Shown piece after piece: positions 26,928 through 36,273 of a DNA stretch of 64,000 bases. A program made the position numbers and the translations under genes. The DNA is from Burkholderiaceae bacterium 16 (lineage in GTDB: Bacteria; Pseudomonadota; Gammaproteobacteria; Burkholderiales; Burkholderiaceae): positions 86,313 to 150,312 of the forward strand of contig JYOD01000104.1 of the NCBI GenBank assembly GCA_000955785.1, in the 5' to 3' direction. A model generated the notes under the pieces. That model did not search any database and was not told the origin of the DNA. It worked only from the letters and a program-made list of their open reading frames with translations. How positions within the stretch are numbered: position 1 is the stretch's first letter; every line of letters begins with the position of its first letter.

Positions 26928-27347
26928 CTACGCAGGCGGATTTGCCTCGCGCTCACGCCGGTAAGCCACCCAGTCCCCGGAGGCAATGCGCGGCAAACCC
27001 GCCACCGCGTCCTCCCCCACCGGGTACAGCAGGCAGCGCACGGCCTGGCCGCCAGCCGTCACCACCCGCTCCTCGCGAACGAACAGCGTGGCCTGGCCCG
27101 GATAAACCTCTTCGATTTCGTCGAGCACCGGCACCAGGGCGGCATCCACCTCGTACAAATCGCCAGCCACGCCGGGGGCGCCTGCATCCAGCACCAGGCC
27201 GGGATAGGTGCCGAAGTCATAGAGCCGGCCCGGCACGGTGGCGCCGCCGAGCAGGCGCGGCGCGGCAATGCCGTGCTTGCGCGCGGCCGCGTTGAGGTCG
27301 TTGACTTCGCCCGCGCGCAGGGTGCCGTAGACAAATACCACCGGCAT
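26928..27347 (-). CDS. Gamma-glutamylcyclotransferase-fold protein (AIG2/YtfP-like)
   Basis: A 139-residue protein with the AIG2/GGCT fold: VFVYGTLRAGEVN at the N-terminus (the YGTLR substrate loop), GRLYDFGTYPGLVL, and the catalytic-position glutamate in VLDEIEEVYPG. Members convert gamma-glutamyl peptides to 5-oxoproline or act on related amides, but the substrate here is unknown. It starts 2 nt after the RraA-like gene and is the last gene of a four-gene operon. Confidence 0.85.
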   Translation of the reverse strand: MPVVFVYGTLRAGEVNDLNAAARKHGIAAPRLLGGATVPGRLYDFGTYPGLVLDAGAPGVAGDLYEVDAALVPVLDEIEEVYPGQATLFVREERVVTAGGQAVRCLLYPVGEDAVAGLPRIASGDWVAYRREREANPPA

Positions 27348-27349
27348 GC

Positions 27350-27847
27350 TCAGCCCTCCAGCTTGCTGTCCGCCACCAGCACGCCGTCGGCGTCGGCATA
27401 GATCCAGTTGCCGGGCCGCACCACGGCGCCGGGCATCTGCACCGTGACCTCGCGCTCGCCCACATTGCGCTTCTGGCTTTTCTGCGGATGCACGGCCAGG
27501 GCGCGCACGCCGATATCGCAGACCGCAAGCTCAGCGCTATCGCGCACGCAGCCATTGACGATGATGCCGGCCCAGCCGTTTTTCTCGGCCAGCACGCCAA
27601 GGTTGCCGCCCACCAGCGCGCCGCGCAGCGAGCCGCCGCCGTCGACCACCAGCACGCGGCCGTTGCCGGGCGACTCGAGCGCTTCGCGCACCAGCGAATT
27701 GTCCTCGAACAGCTTCAGCGTGGCGGCCGGGCCGGAAAACGCGGCGCGTTTGCCGAAATGGCGGAATACCGGCGCCAGCACGTGCAGCGAGCCATCGGCC
27801 AGCCGTGCCTCATTGGCGTCGCACAGATCGGTGGTAGCAAAGCTCAT
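27350..27847 (-). CDS. rraA: RraA-like protein / 4-hydroxy-4-methyl-2-oxoglutarate aldolase family
   Basis: A 165-residue protein of the RraA family. Visible blocks: TTDLCDANE near the start, GRVLVVDGGGSLRGALVGGN, the NGCVRDSAEL region holding the conserved Arg-Asp pair, and QKRNVGEREVTVQMPG. Members either bind RNase E and inhibit it or act as Mg2+-dependent class II aldolases on oxoacids; the Arg-Asp pair needed for aldolase activity is present. Its operon with a pyruvate-type TPP enzyme and an MFS carrier makes the aldolase reading attractive, but it is unproven. Confidence 0.88.
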   Translation of the reverse strand: MSFATTDLCDANEARLADGSLHVLAPVFRHFGKRAAFSGPAATLKLFEDNSLVREALESPGNGRVLVVDGGGSLRGALVGGNLGVLAEKNGWAGIIVNGCVRDSAELAVCDIGVRALAVHPQKSQKRNVGEREVTVQMPGAVVRPGNWIYADADGVLVADSKLEG

Positions 27848-27913
27848 GAAGAACTCCCTGATCAGAAAGGTGGAAAGAACAGGTTAGACGAGACGAGGCG
27901 ATGGCGGCCCGCC

Positions 27914-29656
27914 TCAGGACGCGCCCCGCGCGGCCAGCGCCTGGTCGCGAATGGCCTGCAGCGTGGTGCGCGGCGTGATCTGTTCCGGATCGATGCGGAT
28001 CTCGATCAGGCTGGCAACCGGTGCGGCCAGCGCCTCGCGCAAGGCCGGCTCGAACTCTTCGTTGCGGGTCACGACGGCGCCACGCGCGCCATAAGCCCGC
28101 GCCAGCGCGGCGAAATCCGGGTTGCGCAGTTCGGTGCCGCTCACATGGCCGGGATACTCCCGCTCCTGGTGCATGCGGATGGTGCCGTACATGCCGTTGT
28201 TGACGACGATGATGATCACGGCCGCGCCATACTGCATCGCCGTGGCGAGCTCCTGGCCATTCATCAGGAAGCAGCCATCCCCGGCCAGCGCCACCACCGT
28301 GCGCCCTGGAAAGGCGATCTTGGCGCCCACTGCCGCGGGCACCCCGTAGCCCATGGCGCCGCTGGTCGGCGCAAGCTGGCCGCGGCCGCCGCCGGCAAAG
28401 GGGCGATAGCGGAAATAGCGGTGCAGCCAGCTAGCGTAGTTGCCCGCGCCGTTGGTCACCACGGCATCGGCCGGCAGCACGGTATCCAGCGTGCGCACGA
28501 TGGCGGCCATGTCCACGCCCTGCCCGGTATAGGGCGGCGGTGCCAGGTAGGCTTCGTAACCGGCGTGCGCCGCGGCGGTCCATGCCTGCCAGCGCGGCGT
28601 GGCGGGGGCATCAAGCTGGGCCAGCCGTTTCGCGATGGCCGGCATAGAGGCCTGCACCATCAGGTCGGCCTGGTAGACGCTGCCCAGTTCCTCGGCGCCC
28701 GCATGGACATGGATCAGGGCCTGCGCCGGCCGCGGCGCGGCCAGCAGCGCATAGCCCCCGGTGGTCATCTCGCCCAGCCTCGGGCCGATGGCAAGCACCA
28801 GGTCGGCGGCGCGGATGCGTTCGGCCAGTTGCGGGTTGATGCCGATACCGACATCGCCCGCATAGCTGGCGTGGCGGCTGTCGAACAGGTCCTGGAAGCG
28901 AAAGGCGCAGCCCACCGGCAACTGGAAGCGCTCGGCAAAATGCTGCAGGTCCTGGCAGGCCTCGGGCGTCCAGCCGCTGCCGCCGGCAATCACGAAAGGC
29001 CGCTCTGCGCTGGCCAGCATACTGGCCAGGCGGGCCAGATCGCCCTCGCCCGGCCAACTCATGACGCGCTGGTAGTGCGCCAGCTGCGTTACGGCAACCT
29101 GCTGGGTCAGCATGTCCTCCGGCAGCGCCAGGACCACGGGGCCGGGCCTGCCCGAGGTAGCGGTCTGGTAAGCGCGCGCGATGTATTCGGGAATCCGCTC
29201 GGCCCGCTCGATCTGCGCCACCCACTTGGCCATCTGGCCGAACATGCGGCGGTAGTCGATCTCCTGGAAGGCCTCGCGATCGGCAAAATCGCTGCCGACC
29301 TGGCCGATGAAGAGAATCATCGGCGTGGAATCCTGGTACGCCGTATGGACGCCGATGCTGGCATTGGTGGCGCCTGGGCCGCGTGTGCAGAACGCCAGGC
29401 CGGGCTGCCCGGTCAACTTGCCGCAGGCTTCGGCCATGACCGCCGCGCCCCCTTCCTGCCGGCAGATCACGAAGCGCAGGCGGTCGCGCCGCGCATGGAA
29501 GCCGTCGAGCACCGCCAGGTAGCTCTCGCCCGGGACGCCGAACGCCAGCTCGGCGCCGTGCGCCAGCAGCGCATCGACCAGGATATGGCCGCCCTGCTGG
29601 AGCAGCGGTACCCCGTCGGGGGCGGCATGGGACGGCGTGGCGGCAGGATTGACCAT
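27914..29656 (-). CDS. Thiamine-pyrophosphate enzyme, acetolactate synthase-like
   Basis: A 580-residue TPP enzyme of the pyruvate oxidase/IlvB superfamily. It has the N-terminal Pyr domain with the catalytic glutamate in RQEGGAAVMAEA, a central domain, and the C-terminal PP domain with the TPP/Mg motif LAGDGCFLMNGQELATAM followed by NNGMYGTIRMHQE. No linked small regulatory subunit (IlvN) exists, so it is not the anabolic acetolactate synthase; the 2-oxoacid substrate is unknown. Start ATG 29656 is preferred over a frame open to 29797. Confidence 0.85.
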   Translation of the reverse strand: MVNPAATPSHAAPDGVPLLQQGGHILVDALLAHGAELAFGVPGESYLAVLDGFHARRDRLRFVICRQEGGAAVMAEACGKLTGQPGLAFCTRGPGATNASIGVHTAYQDSTPMILFIGQVGSDFADREAFQEIDYRRMFGQMAKWVAQIERAERIPEYIARAYQTATSGRPGPVVLALPEDMLTQQVAVTQLAHYQRVMSWPGEGDLARLASMLASAERPFVIAGGSGWTPEACQDLQHFAERFQLPVGCAFRFQDLFDSRHASYAGDVGIGINPQLAERIRAADLVLAIGPRLGEMTTGGYALLAAPRPAQALIHVHAGAEELGSVYQADLMVQASMPAIAKRLAQLDAPATPRWQAWTAAAHAGYEAYLAPPPYTGQGVDMAAIVRTLDTVLPADAVVTNGAGNYASWLHRYFRYRPFAGGGRGQLAPTSGAMGYGVPAAVGAKIAFPGRTVVALAGDGCFLMNGQELATAMQYGAAVIIIVVNNGMYGTIRMHQEREYPGHVSGTELRNPDFAALARAYGARGAVVTRNEEFEPALREALAAPVASLIEIRIDPEQITPRTTLQAIRDQALAARGAS

Positions 29657-29744
29657 GGGCGGAGGACAAGTTGATGGTTCCGTGCGGAACCGTGGATCAG
29701 GAATTCGGTAACAGCACCGGGGGGCAATCGAGGCCGGAAGCGTG

Positions 29745-31004
29745 TCAGCCGGCGGCCGCGCGGTTGCTCCCCGCATCACGGCGCGAGCGGTTGCCATTGC
29801 CCACCGTGACGGCGGTGAAGATCGCCAGCATCTGGAAAGCGCCGATCATGAAGAAGACCCAGCTCGGCCAGCGCGCATCCATCAACATGCCGAAAAACAG
29901 CGGTCCGCTGGCCAGTCCGATATCCAGGCCGGAGTAGACCACGCCATAGACTCGCCCGGTGGCCCCGGCCGGCGCGGCGGCGCGCACCAGCAGATCGCGC
30001 GAAGGCCCGGCCGTACCCGCGCCGAAGCCGATCACGCCCATCAGCACCGGCACCATCACGGCCGGCAGCACACCCAGCCCCACCACGATGGCGACAAAGC
30101 CCGACAGCGTGAAGCTCATCGCAATCAGGCGGTCGTGGTTGCTGGTGCGTCCCGCGGCGAAGCCGCCCACGATCATGCCGCCGGCGCTGCACAGCATGTA
30201 AACGGTGTAGGACGCCGTGGCCAGCGTCAGCGGCATGCCGTAGAGCTGGGTCAGCGCGGTCGGCGCGAAACTCTGGATGCCGGAGAACGAAAAGGTGGTG
30301 ACCAGGAAAAAGGCCCAGCAGATCCACACCTGCGGCAACTTGAGAAACGCCAGCATGCTGCCGCCCGCCTTGGCCGCGGCCTGCCTGGGCGCCGCGCCGG
30401 CTGTGCCGCGCGGGTCGAGCACGTGCCGGAAGGCCAGCAGCACCGCCAGCACGCCGAAGGCCACGGCCGAAGCGCAGGCGAGCGCGGTGCGCCAGGTGCT
30501 GAACTCGGCAATGGTCACCAGGAAGATCGGCGCGGCGGCCCAGCCAAGGTTGCCCGAGATACCGTGCACCGAGAACGCATGGCCCAGCCGCGGCTGCGAC
30601 ACATGTTTATTGAGCAAGGTGAAATCGGCGGGATGGAACACGCCATTGCCGATCCCCGCCACGCCGGCGCCAAGCAGCAGCATCGTGTAGCTGGGGCTGA
30701 CCGACAGCAGCAGCGCCGCCGTGCCCAGCAGCCCAAGGCCGCCGAACAGCACCGGCTTGGCACCGAAGCGGTCGACCACGAAGCCCGACGCCGTCTGCAC
30801 CACGGCCGAGACGGCGAAGAACACCGTCATCAGCAAACCCAGTTCGGCATAGCTCAGGCCAAACTCCGCCTTGATCCATGGGAACAGGGGCGCCAGCAGC
30901 AGGTGGAAAAAGTGGGAAACGCCGTGGGCCAGCCCGACCAGGCCAATGACCTGGGCATCGTGGCGCAACGGATTGCGAATGGGATCGAGAGCGGCGGCAG
31001 TCAT
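29745..31004 (-). CDS. MFS transporter
   Basis: A 419-residue inner-membrane carrier with 12 predicted helices. The TM2-3 loop carries a motif-A variant (GFVVDRFGAKPVLFGG) and the N-terminus reads GLAHGVSHFFHLLLAPLFPW, a pattern like fosmidomycin-resistance/Fsr-type carriers. It is first in the operon with the TPP enzyme (88-nt gap), so it may import or export the same acid. The substrate is not inferable. Confidence 0.82.
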   Translation of the reverse strand: MTAAALDPIRNPLRHDAQVIGLVGLAHGVSHFFHLLLAPLFPWIKAEFGLSYAELGLLMTVFFAVSAVVQTASGFVVDRFGAKPVLFGGLGLLGTAALLLSVSPSYTMLLLGAGVAGIGNGVFHPADFTLLNKHVSQPRLGHAFSVHGISGNLGWAAAPIFLVTIAEFSTWRTALACASAVAFGVLAVLLAFRHVLDPRGTAGAAPRQAAAKAGGSMLAFLKLPQVWICWAFFLVTTFSFSGIQSFAPTALTQLYGMPLTLATASYTVYMLCSAGGMIVGGFAAGRTSNHDRLIAMSFTLSGFVAIVVGLGVLPAVMVPVLMGVIGFGAGTAGPSRDLLVRAAAPAGATGRVYGVVYSGLDIGLASGPLFFGMLMDARWPSWVFFMIGAFQMLAIFTAVTVGNGNRSRRDAGSNRAAAG

Positions 31005-31128
31005 CGGGCGGCAATCTTGCTGGACTTGGCGCGCCGGCCACTGCTGCCTGACCCGGTCACGGACCAGGGGCGCGCTGCGAATACCGCATCATAGAGTAAA
31101 ACCACCCTCGGCAGGGGTGCCCTGCCCG

Positions 31129-31959
31129 TTACATCTGCTTGAACAGGTAGGCATATTGGCGAGCCACCGGCAAGGTCTCCGCGCGATTGCGCAGCTTCAG
31201 CGCGAGCCGGCCGAGCGACTGGTTCACGGCACTGGCCACGCAGTCGATATTCACCACCGTGCCGCGATGGATCTGCCAGAAGCGCTCCGGATCGAGTTGT
31301 TGCGACAGTTCGCGCAGGCTGGTGCGAATCAGCGCCTCCCCGCTGGCGGACACGACGTTGACGTACTTGTCTGTCGCCTCAAGGTAGATCACTTCATCCA
31401 CCGGGATGATGCGGATTTCCTGTCCGACCAGCGCCTTGATGAAACGCAGGTAGCCGTGCTGGGGCGAGCCCGCGGGGGCGTGCAGCGCTGGCGCGCCGCC
31501 CGGTTCCAGCGTCTCGAGCCGGGCCAGCAACTGCGCCAGGCGATCGGTGTCGAGCGCGGAGCCGCCCTCCTCGCTCGCCTGCGCATGGGCCGCCAGCCTT
31601 GCCTTGAGGCGGTGCACGGTGGCCTCCAGCCGGTCGGGCTGCACGGGCTTGAGCACGTAGTCGACCGCCTCGCGCTCGAATGCTTCCAGCGCGAACTGGT
31701 CGTACGCCGTGACGAACACCACCAGGGGCGGCGGATCGAACGCCATCAGCTCGCGCGCCACGTCCATGCCGCTCATGCCCGGCATGCGGATATCGAGAAA
31801 CGCCACCTGGGGCGCGTGCTGCCGGGCCGCCTCCAGCGCGGATACGCCGTCGTGCACCACGGAGACGACCTGCGCCTCGGGCCAGAGACTGGACAGTTCG
31901 GCATGCAAGGCGCGCGCGAGCAGCGGCTCGTCGTCAGCGATTAACAAGGTCGGGGACAT
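31129..31959 (-). CDS. LytTR-family response regulator (AlgR/LytR-like)
   Basis: A 276-residue response regulator. Receiver domain residues 1-120 have the acidic pair DDE at 9-11, phospho-acceptor D56 in AFLDIRMPG and K in YVLKPV; the LytTR DNA-binding domain occupies the last ~105 residues (RFIKALVGQEIRIIPVDEVIYLEA ... DPERFWQIHRGTVVN, given in part). It pairs with the LytS-type kinase 72 nt upstream. The regulon is unknown; in relatives such pairs control exopolysaccharide or motility genes. Confidence 0.92.
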   Translation of the reverse strand: MSPTLLIADDEPLLARALHAELSSLWPEAQVVSVVHDGVSALEAARQHAPQVAFLDIRMPGMSGMDVARELMAFDPPPLVVFVTAYDQFALEAFEREAVDYVLKPVQPDRLEATVHRLKARLAAHAQASEEGGSALDTDRLAQLLARLETLEPGGAPALHAPAGSPQHGYLRFIKALVGQEIRIIPVDEVIYLEATDKYVNVVSASGEALIRTSLRELSQQLDPERFWQIHRGTVVNIDCVASAVNQSLGRLALKLRNRAETLPVARQYAYLFKQM

Positions 31960-32031
31960 GGAAGCGGCAGTAATGAAGCGGATCGTTCGGAACGGCGGTT
32001 GAGACCGGGGCGGCTGTGGCAGTCAGCCGCC

Positions 32032-33228
32032 TCAGGGATGAGAAATGCCATGCGCGGCACGGGTAACGGGGGCCATCCCGAGTCCGGCAGGGGCGCCGGC
32101 AGGCACCGGCGCAGGCGCCGGCACGGGAACTGCCGCCGGCAGCCGCACGACGGGCAAGGTCAGCCGGACGATCACGCCGCGCGGCGTGTTTTCTTCCATC
32201 TGCATGCTGGCCGACGCCCCGAAAATACGCGCCAGCCGCTCGCGCACATGGGTCAGGCCCAGGCCGGAGCCCTTGGTCACGGCATGCCCGAACCCCACTC
32301 CGGTATCCTGGATCACCACCTGTACCGCGTTCTCGCCCTGCGCGCGCGCCGACAGCACGATGCTGCCGCCACGCATGCATGGCTCGATGCCGTGGGTGAC
32401 CGCGTTCTCCACCAGCGGCTGGATCAGCATGGGTGGGATCTCCACTTCCGCCAGCTCGGGCGGCAGTTCGATCTGATAGCTCAGGCGCGGGCCGAAACGC
32501 AGCGCCTGGATGTCGAGATAGCTGCGCAGCAGCTCGAACTCCTGGCGCAGCGTGCATTGCTCGGCGCGCGTATGCGACAGCGACATGCGCAGGAAGCCGA
32601 TCAGCCGCTGCAGCAGCCGCCGGGCGGCCTGCTGGTCGGTGGCGATCAGGCAATCCAGGTTGGCCAGGGAGTTGAACAGGAAGTGCGGCTCGATCTGCGC
32701 CTGCAAGGCCATCAGCTGCGCGCGCACCAGTTGCTTTTCCGCCTCCTCGCGCTGCAGGGCGTCAAGCGCGGCCTGCCGTTCCAGATGGGCGAGCTTTTCC
32801 CGCGACCAGTAAAAATAGATCATGCTGGCCGAAGCGAGCATGCCTACCACCAGGCACATGCGCAACGTGTCGGCGGCTTCCTCGAAGGACTTCGCCGGCT
32901 CGTTGAGGATGATGCGCGTCGCCCAACTGCCCATGATCACGCCAAGCGGCACGGCAATGGCGGTCAGGCACAGGAAGGGCCAGCGCCTGGGCCGCTCGTT
33001 CCACCAGATCAGCACGCGGGCGACATCGATCAGCAGCCAGATCGACAGGCCGATCAGGTGGCTATAGACGAAGTTGTGCCACAGCGAGCCGCCGGTACGG
33101 AAGCCATAGTTGAGACTGACGGCGATCATGGTGTTGATGCAAAGCACGAACAACAGGTCGCGCGCGAGGATCGAGATCCGGGAAGGAATGGCGGCGGGAC
33201 AACGAGCTAGCCGATCCAGCGATTTCAT
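32032..33228 (-). CDS. LytS-type sensor histidine kinase
   Basis: A 398-residue membrane kinase. Four hydrophobic segments fill residues ~20-150, followed by a coiled-coil linker and the His_kinase domain with the phospho-histidine motif QIEPHFLFNSLANLD, then HATPase_c with VENAVTHGIEP (N box) and GSGLGLTHVRERL (G box). The C-terminal ~40 residues are a Pro/Ala repeat tail (VPAPAPVPAGAPAG) unlike typical members. ATG 33228 follows GGGAGG; an ATG at 33300 is less likely. It forms a two-component system with the next gene. Confidence 0.92.
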   Translation of the reverse strand: MKSLDRLARCPAAIPSRISILARDLLFVLCINTMIAVSLNYGFRTGGSLWHNFVYSHLIGLSIWLLIDVARVLIWWNERPRRWPFLCLTAIAVPLGVIMGSWATRIILNEPAKSFEEAADTLRMCLVVGMLASASMIYFYWSREKLAHLERQAALDALQREEAEKQLVRAQLMALQAQIEPHFLFNSLANLDCLIATDQQAARRLLQRLIGFLRMSLSHTRAEQCTLRQEFELLRSYLDIQALRFGPRLSYQIELPPELAEVEIPPMLIQPLVENAVTHGIEPCMRGGSIVLSARAQGENAVQVVIQDTGVGFGHAVTKGSGLGLTHVRERLARIFGASASMQMEENTPRGVIVRLTLPVVRLPAAVPVPAPAPVPAGAPAGLGMAPVTRAAHGISHP

Positions 33229-33334
33229 GTGGGCAAGGCCTCCCTGCGCGACGGGGAAAATGGCGCCGGTCCTGCCAACGCTACCGCGGCCGCAGGACAA
33301 GTCGGGGATGACTGATTGCTATTGTAATAGCCGC

Positions 33335-33769
33335 TCATAAGCTCTGGCACCCATTGCCCGGTCCGCGTGTGCGCTGGGTCACCTTGCCACCGGCGTCATT
33401 ATCGTCATCGCCGGCCACACGGCCGTGCAATGCCGCCCACCATTGGCCCGACAAGACAAAGCGCGGAAACGTGATCCACTGCTCGGCCAGGATGCGCAGC
33501 GCGATATCGAGCGGCCCGGCGAACGGTTCGGGCCTGACAGCCTCAAGCCGGTGGGCGCGGCCTTGCAGCATCATGGACAAGGCCATGCACAGCACGCCAA
33601 GCGCCACCGCCGGGACGGAAAGCGCCAGCGCGCCATAGAGGAACAGCACACTGCCGGCCATGAACATCGGCACCGCGACCATGTGCAGCAGCAAGCTGCG
33701 CGGGTGATTGTGATTGCGGGCGTAGCCGCGCCACTGCCAGCGCAGCAGCCCTTCCGGGCGCGCGCTCAT
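33335..33769 (-). CDS. Small membrane protein, Mpo1/DUF962-like
   Basis: A 144-residue protein with two hydrophobic hairpins. The segment NHNHPRSLLLHMVAVPMFMAG resembles the His-rich N..HxxG-like start of Mpo1/DUF962 membrane proteins, some of which are alpha-dioxygenases of fatty-acid metabolism; the match is by eye. ATG 33769 overlaps the upstream gene's stop by 4 nt. The C-terminal tail (GDDDNDAGGKVTQRTRG) is polar and probably variable. Confidence 0.6.
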   Translation of the reverse strand: MSARPEGLLRWQWRGYARNHNHPRSLLLHMVAVPMFMAGSVLFLYGALALSVPAVALGVLCMALSMMLQGRAHRLEAVRPEPFAGPLDIALRILAEQWITFPRFVLSGQWWAALHGRVAGDDDNDAGGKVTQRTRGPGNGCQSL

Positions 33770-33972
33770 TGCTCCGGCCCGCGCCGGTCGACACGGCGCC
33801 AGGCGAAGCGGCGCACGAGCAGGATTGCACCCACGGCGATCAAGAGCACCGGCCATCCTTCGGGGACGATATAGGCGGGCAGGATGCCGCTGTTTTGCGC
33901 CAGGAAGGTCGCGCCCAGTGCAATCAGGATGATCGGGACAATCAGCCCCCTGCCGCTACGGCCTCGTTTCAT
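33766..33972 (-). CDS. Two-helix membrane protein (LiaI/LiaF-TM-like)
   Basis: A 68-residue protein with two hydrophobic helices (IVPIILIALGATFLAQNSG and WPVLLIAVGAILLVRRF) linked by a short turn, the layout of LiaI-LiaF transmembrane-region (DUF5668-type) proteins. The ATG at 33972 follows GAGGAG. It overlaps the Mpo1-like gene by 4 nt, so the two are co-translated. The role is unknown, possibly envelope stress. The gap of 208 bp to the end of cysB contains no recognised site. Confidence 0.7.
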   Translation of the reverse strand: MKRGRSGRGLIVPIILIALGATFLAQNSGILPAYIVPEGWPVLLIAVGAILLVRRFAWRRVDRRGPEQ

Positions 33973-34180
33973 CGCGCTCTCCTCGTGCGGGACTCGCGCA
34001 CCGTCGATAGTGCGGTGCATCATTGCCATGTGACGGCATGTGCATTCCGCCACGGACTGTAGGGACTTTACGCCGACAAAGTTCGGGACGGAAGTGGCGT
34101 GCGACGAATGGAGAGCGGAAGGCGCGAAACGCGAGGATGCGGCGCCACCGGCACCGCAGGGCCCCGTGTCCCCGAGGTCT

Positions 34181-35128
34181 TCAGGCCTCGACCACCTGCC
34201 CGCCCGCGGGTTCGGACAGGGCGCTGGTGAGGGTGTCGCGCGACAGATGCGGCGCGAACATGTTGATAAAGGCATGGGCGTAGCCACGCAGGTAGGCCCC
34301 GCGCCGCACCGCCACGCTGGTGGTATTCGGCTCGAACAGGTGGTCGGCCGCAATCCGCACCAGCCCGGCGTCCTTGCGCTCGTCATAGGCCATCGAGGCG
34401 ACGATGCCCACGCCCAGGTCCAGTTCCGCGTAGGTCTTGATCACGTCCGCGTCCATGGCGGTGAGCACAATCTCCGGCTGCAGGCCGGCGTCGGCGAAGG
34501 CGCCATCGATCTTGCGGCGCCCGGTGAAGCCGGCGTCATAGGTAATGATCGGGAAGCCGGCAATATCCTCCAGCGTCGGCTCCGGCAAGTGCGTCAGCGG
34601 GTGGTCCGGCGATACCACCAGGACGTGGCGCCAGGTATAGGCCTCGAAGGAAGTCAGGCCCGCCTCGCTTGCCACCGCCTCGGTGGCGATGCCGATATCG
34701 GCCTGGCCGGTCAGCAGCAATTCGACAATGTGCGCCGGCGAGGCTTCCTGCAACGCCAGCGTCACATGCGGATAGGCGCGGCGGAAGCTCTGCACCACCT
34801 TGGGCAAGGCGTAGCGGGCCTGGGTGTGCGTGGTGGCCACCGTCAGGCGGCCGGTATGCCGGCCGGCGAATTCGTCTCCGGCCTGGCGCAGGTTCTCCGC
34901 CTCGAGCAGCAGGCGCTCGACGATGCGCACGATTTCGCGGCCGGGCTCGGTCAGGCCGGTCAGGCGCTTGCCATAGCGCTCGAAGATCTCCACCCCGAGT
35001 TCCTCCTCCAGCTCGCGGATCTGGCGCGACACGCCGGGCTGCGAGGTGTAGAGGGCATTGGCAACCTCCGTCAGGTTGAATTGGCGGCGTACCGCCTCGC
35101 GGATCGAACGCAGCTGCTGGAAATTCAT
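34181..35128 (-). CDS. cysB: CysB-family LysR regulator of sulfur assimilation
   Basis: A 315-residue LysR protein with the CysB-type N-terminus MNFQQLRSIREAVRRQFNLT and helix-turn-helix residues ~20-45 (ANALYTSQPGVSRQIRELEE); the effector domain holds TTHTQARYALP, the O-acetylserine/sulfate-binding loop of CysB/Cbl. It is the last gene of cysT-cysW-cysA-cysB, overlapping cysA by 4 nt, so the regulator is expressed with the transporter it presumably controls. CysB and Cbl cannot be separated by eye. Confidence 0.93.
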   Translation of the reverse strand: MNFQQLRSIREAVRRQFNLTEVANALYTSQPGVSRQIRELEEELGVEIFERYGKRLTGLTEPGREIVRIVERLLLEAENLRQAGDEFAGRHTGRLTVATTHTQARYALPKVVQSFRRAYPHVTLALQEASPAHIVELLLTGQADIGIATEAVASEAGLTSFEAYTWRHVLVVSPDHPLTHLPEPTLEDIAGFPIITYDAGFTGRRKIDGAFADAGLQPEIVLTAMDADVIKTYAELDLGVGIVASMAYDERKDAGLVRIAADHLFEPNTTSVAVRRGAYLRGYAHAFINMFAPHLSRDTLTSALSEPAGGQVVEA

Positions 35129-36273
35129 TGTACGGCTCCCGCCGGGGCAACATTGGCCCTGGCTTGTGATTGTGTTTGTGTATGTGCCTGGGCTGCAGGT
35201 TGAGGCTGGACGAAGACACGCAACTGGCGCGGCCGCACCGCCAGCAGCTCGCCTTCGCGGAAGCCCTGGTGGCGGAAGCGTTCGAGTGGCAGCGCCACCT
35301 CGATCACTTCCTGGGTGTCTTCGCGCTCCAGTTCGAGCTGGGCCACGGGGCCCAGCGTCAGCGCGCGACGCAGCGTCACGGCAATGCCGTCGGCGCCGGG
35401 CGCGTAGCGCTCCAGGTCGAGATCGTGCGGGCGGACATAGGCCACGGCGTCGCCGGCGGTTTCATGGCCGCTGCCGATGACAGGCAGGATCGAATCGCCG
35501 GTGTGCAGCAAGCCGCCCCGCTCGCCCACTTCCAGCCTGCCGTGGAACAGGTTGACGTTGCCGAGGAAGCCGAACACGAAGGGCGTGGCCGGATGGTTGT
35601 AGACCGCCTCCGGCGTGCCCGCCTGCTCGACGTGGCCACGATTCATCAGCACGACCTGGTCGGCGACTTCCAGCGCCTCTTCCTGGTCGTGGGTGACGAA
35701 TACGCTGGTCACGTGCAGTTCGTCATGCAGGCGGCGCAGCCAGCGGCGCAGTTCCTTGCGCACCTTGGCGTCGAGCGCGCCGAACGGCTCGTCGAGCAGC
35801 AGCACGCGCGGTTCCACGGCCAGCGCGCGGGCCAGCGCAATGCGCTGGCGCTGCCCCCCGGACAACTGCGGCGGATAGCGGTCGGCCAGCCAGTCGAGCT
35901 GCACCAGTTCCAGCAGCGAGCGCACCTTCTCGCGGATCTGCGCCTCGCCCGGACGCTCGGCGCGCGGTTTCACGCGCAGACCGAAGGCCACGTTCTCGAA
36001 CACCGTCATGTGCTTGAACAGTGCGTAGTGCTGGAACACAAAGCCGACCTGGCGCTGGCGCACATGCTGGTGCGAGGCATCGCGCCCTTCCAGCAGGATC
36101 TGGCCATCGTCCGCCCGCTCAAGACCTGCAATGATGCGCAGCAAGGTGGTCTTGCCGCAGCCCGACGGCCCCAGCAGCGCCGTCAGCTGGCCTTCGTCGA
36201 AATCGAGCGTGACATCATCGAGCGCGACGAAATTGCCGAAGCGCTTCTGCACATTCTTGACCTGGATGCTCAT
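35125..36273 (-). CDS. cysA: Sulfate/thiosulfate ABC transporter ATPase
   Basis: A 382-residue ATPase energising sulfate import. Walker A GPSGCGKTT (~34-42), signature LSGGQRQRIALARAL (~135), Walker B VLLLDEPFGALD and H-loop VFVTHDQEE are all intact; a C-terminal TOBE-like regulatory domain follows. The last ~20 residues are an Ala/Gln/Thr-rich tail. The frame is open far upstream through cysW, but ATG 36273 (overlapping the cysW stop in ATGA) is the true start. Confidence 0.96.
   Translation of the reverse strand: MSIQVKNVQKRFGNFVALDDVTLDFDEGQLTALLGPSGCGKTTLLRIIAGLERADDGQILLEGRDASHQHVRQRQVGFVFQHYALFKHMTVFENVAFGLRVKPRAERPGEAQIREKVRSLLELVQLDWLADRYPPQLSGGQRQRIALARALAVEPRVLLLDEPFGALDAKVRKELRRWLRRLHDELHVTSVFVTHDQEEALEVADQVVLMNRGHVEQAGTPEAVYNHPATPFVFGFLGNVNLFHGRLEVGERGGLLHTGDSILPVIGSGHETAGDAVAYVRPHDLDLERYAPGADGIAVTLRRALTLGPVAQLELEREDTQEVIEVALPLERFRHQGFREGELLAVRPRQLRVFVQPQPAAQAHTQTQSQARANVAPAGAVQ

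Noticed and set aside
27488..29674. 728-codon plus-strand frame over the TPP enzyme gene
   Set aside because: Antisense to an enzyme with intact motifs; no recognisable domain of its own.
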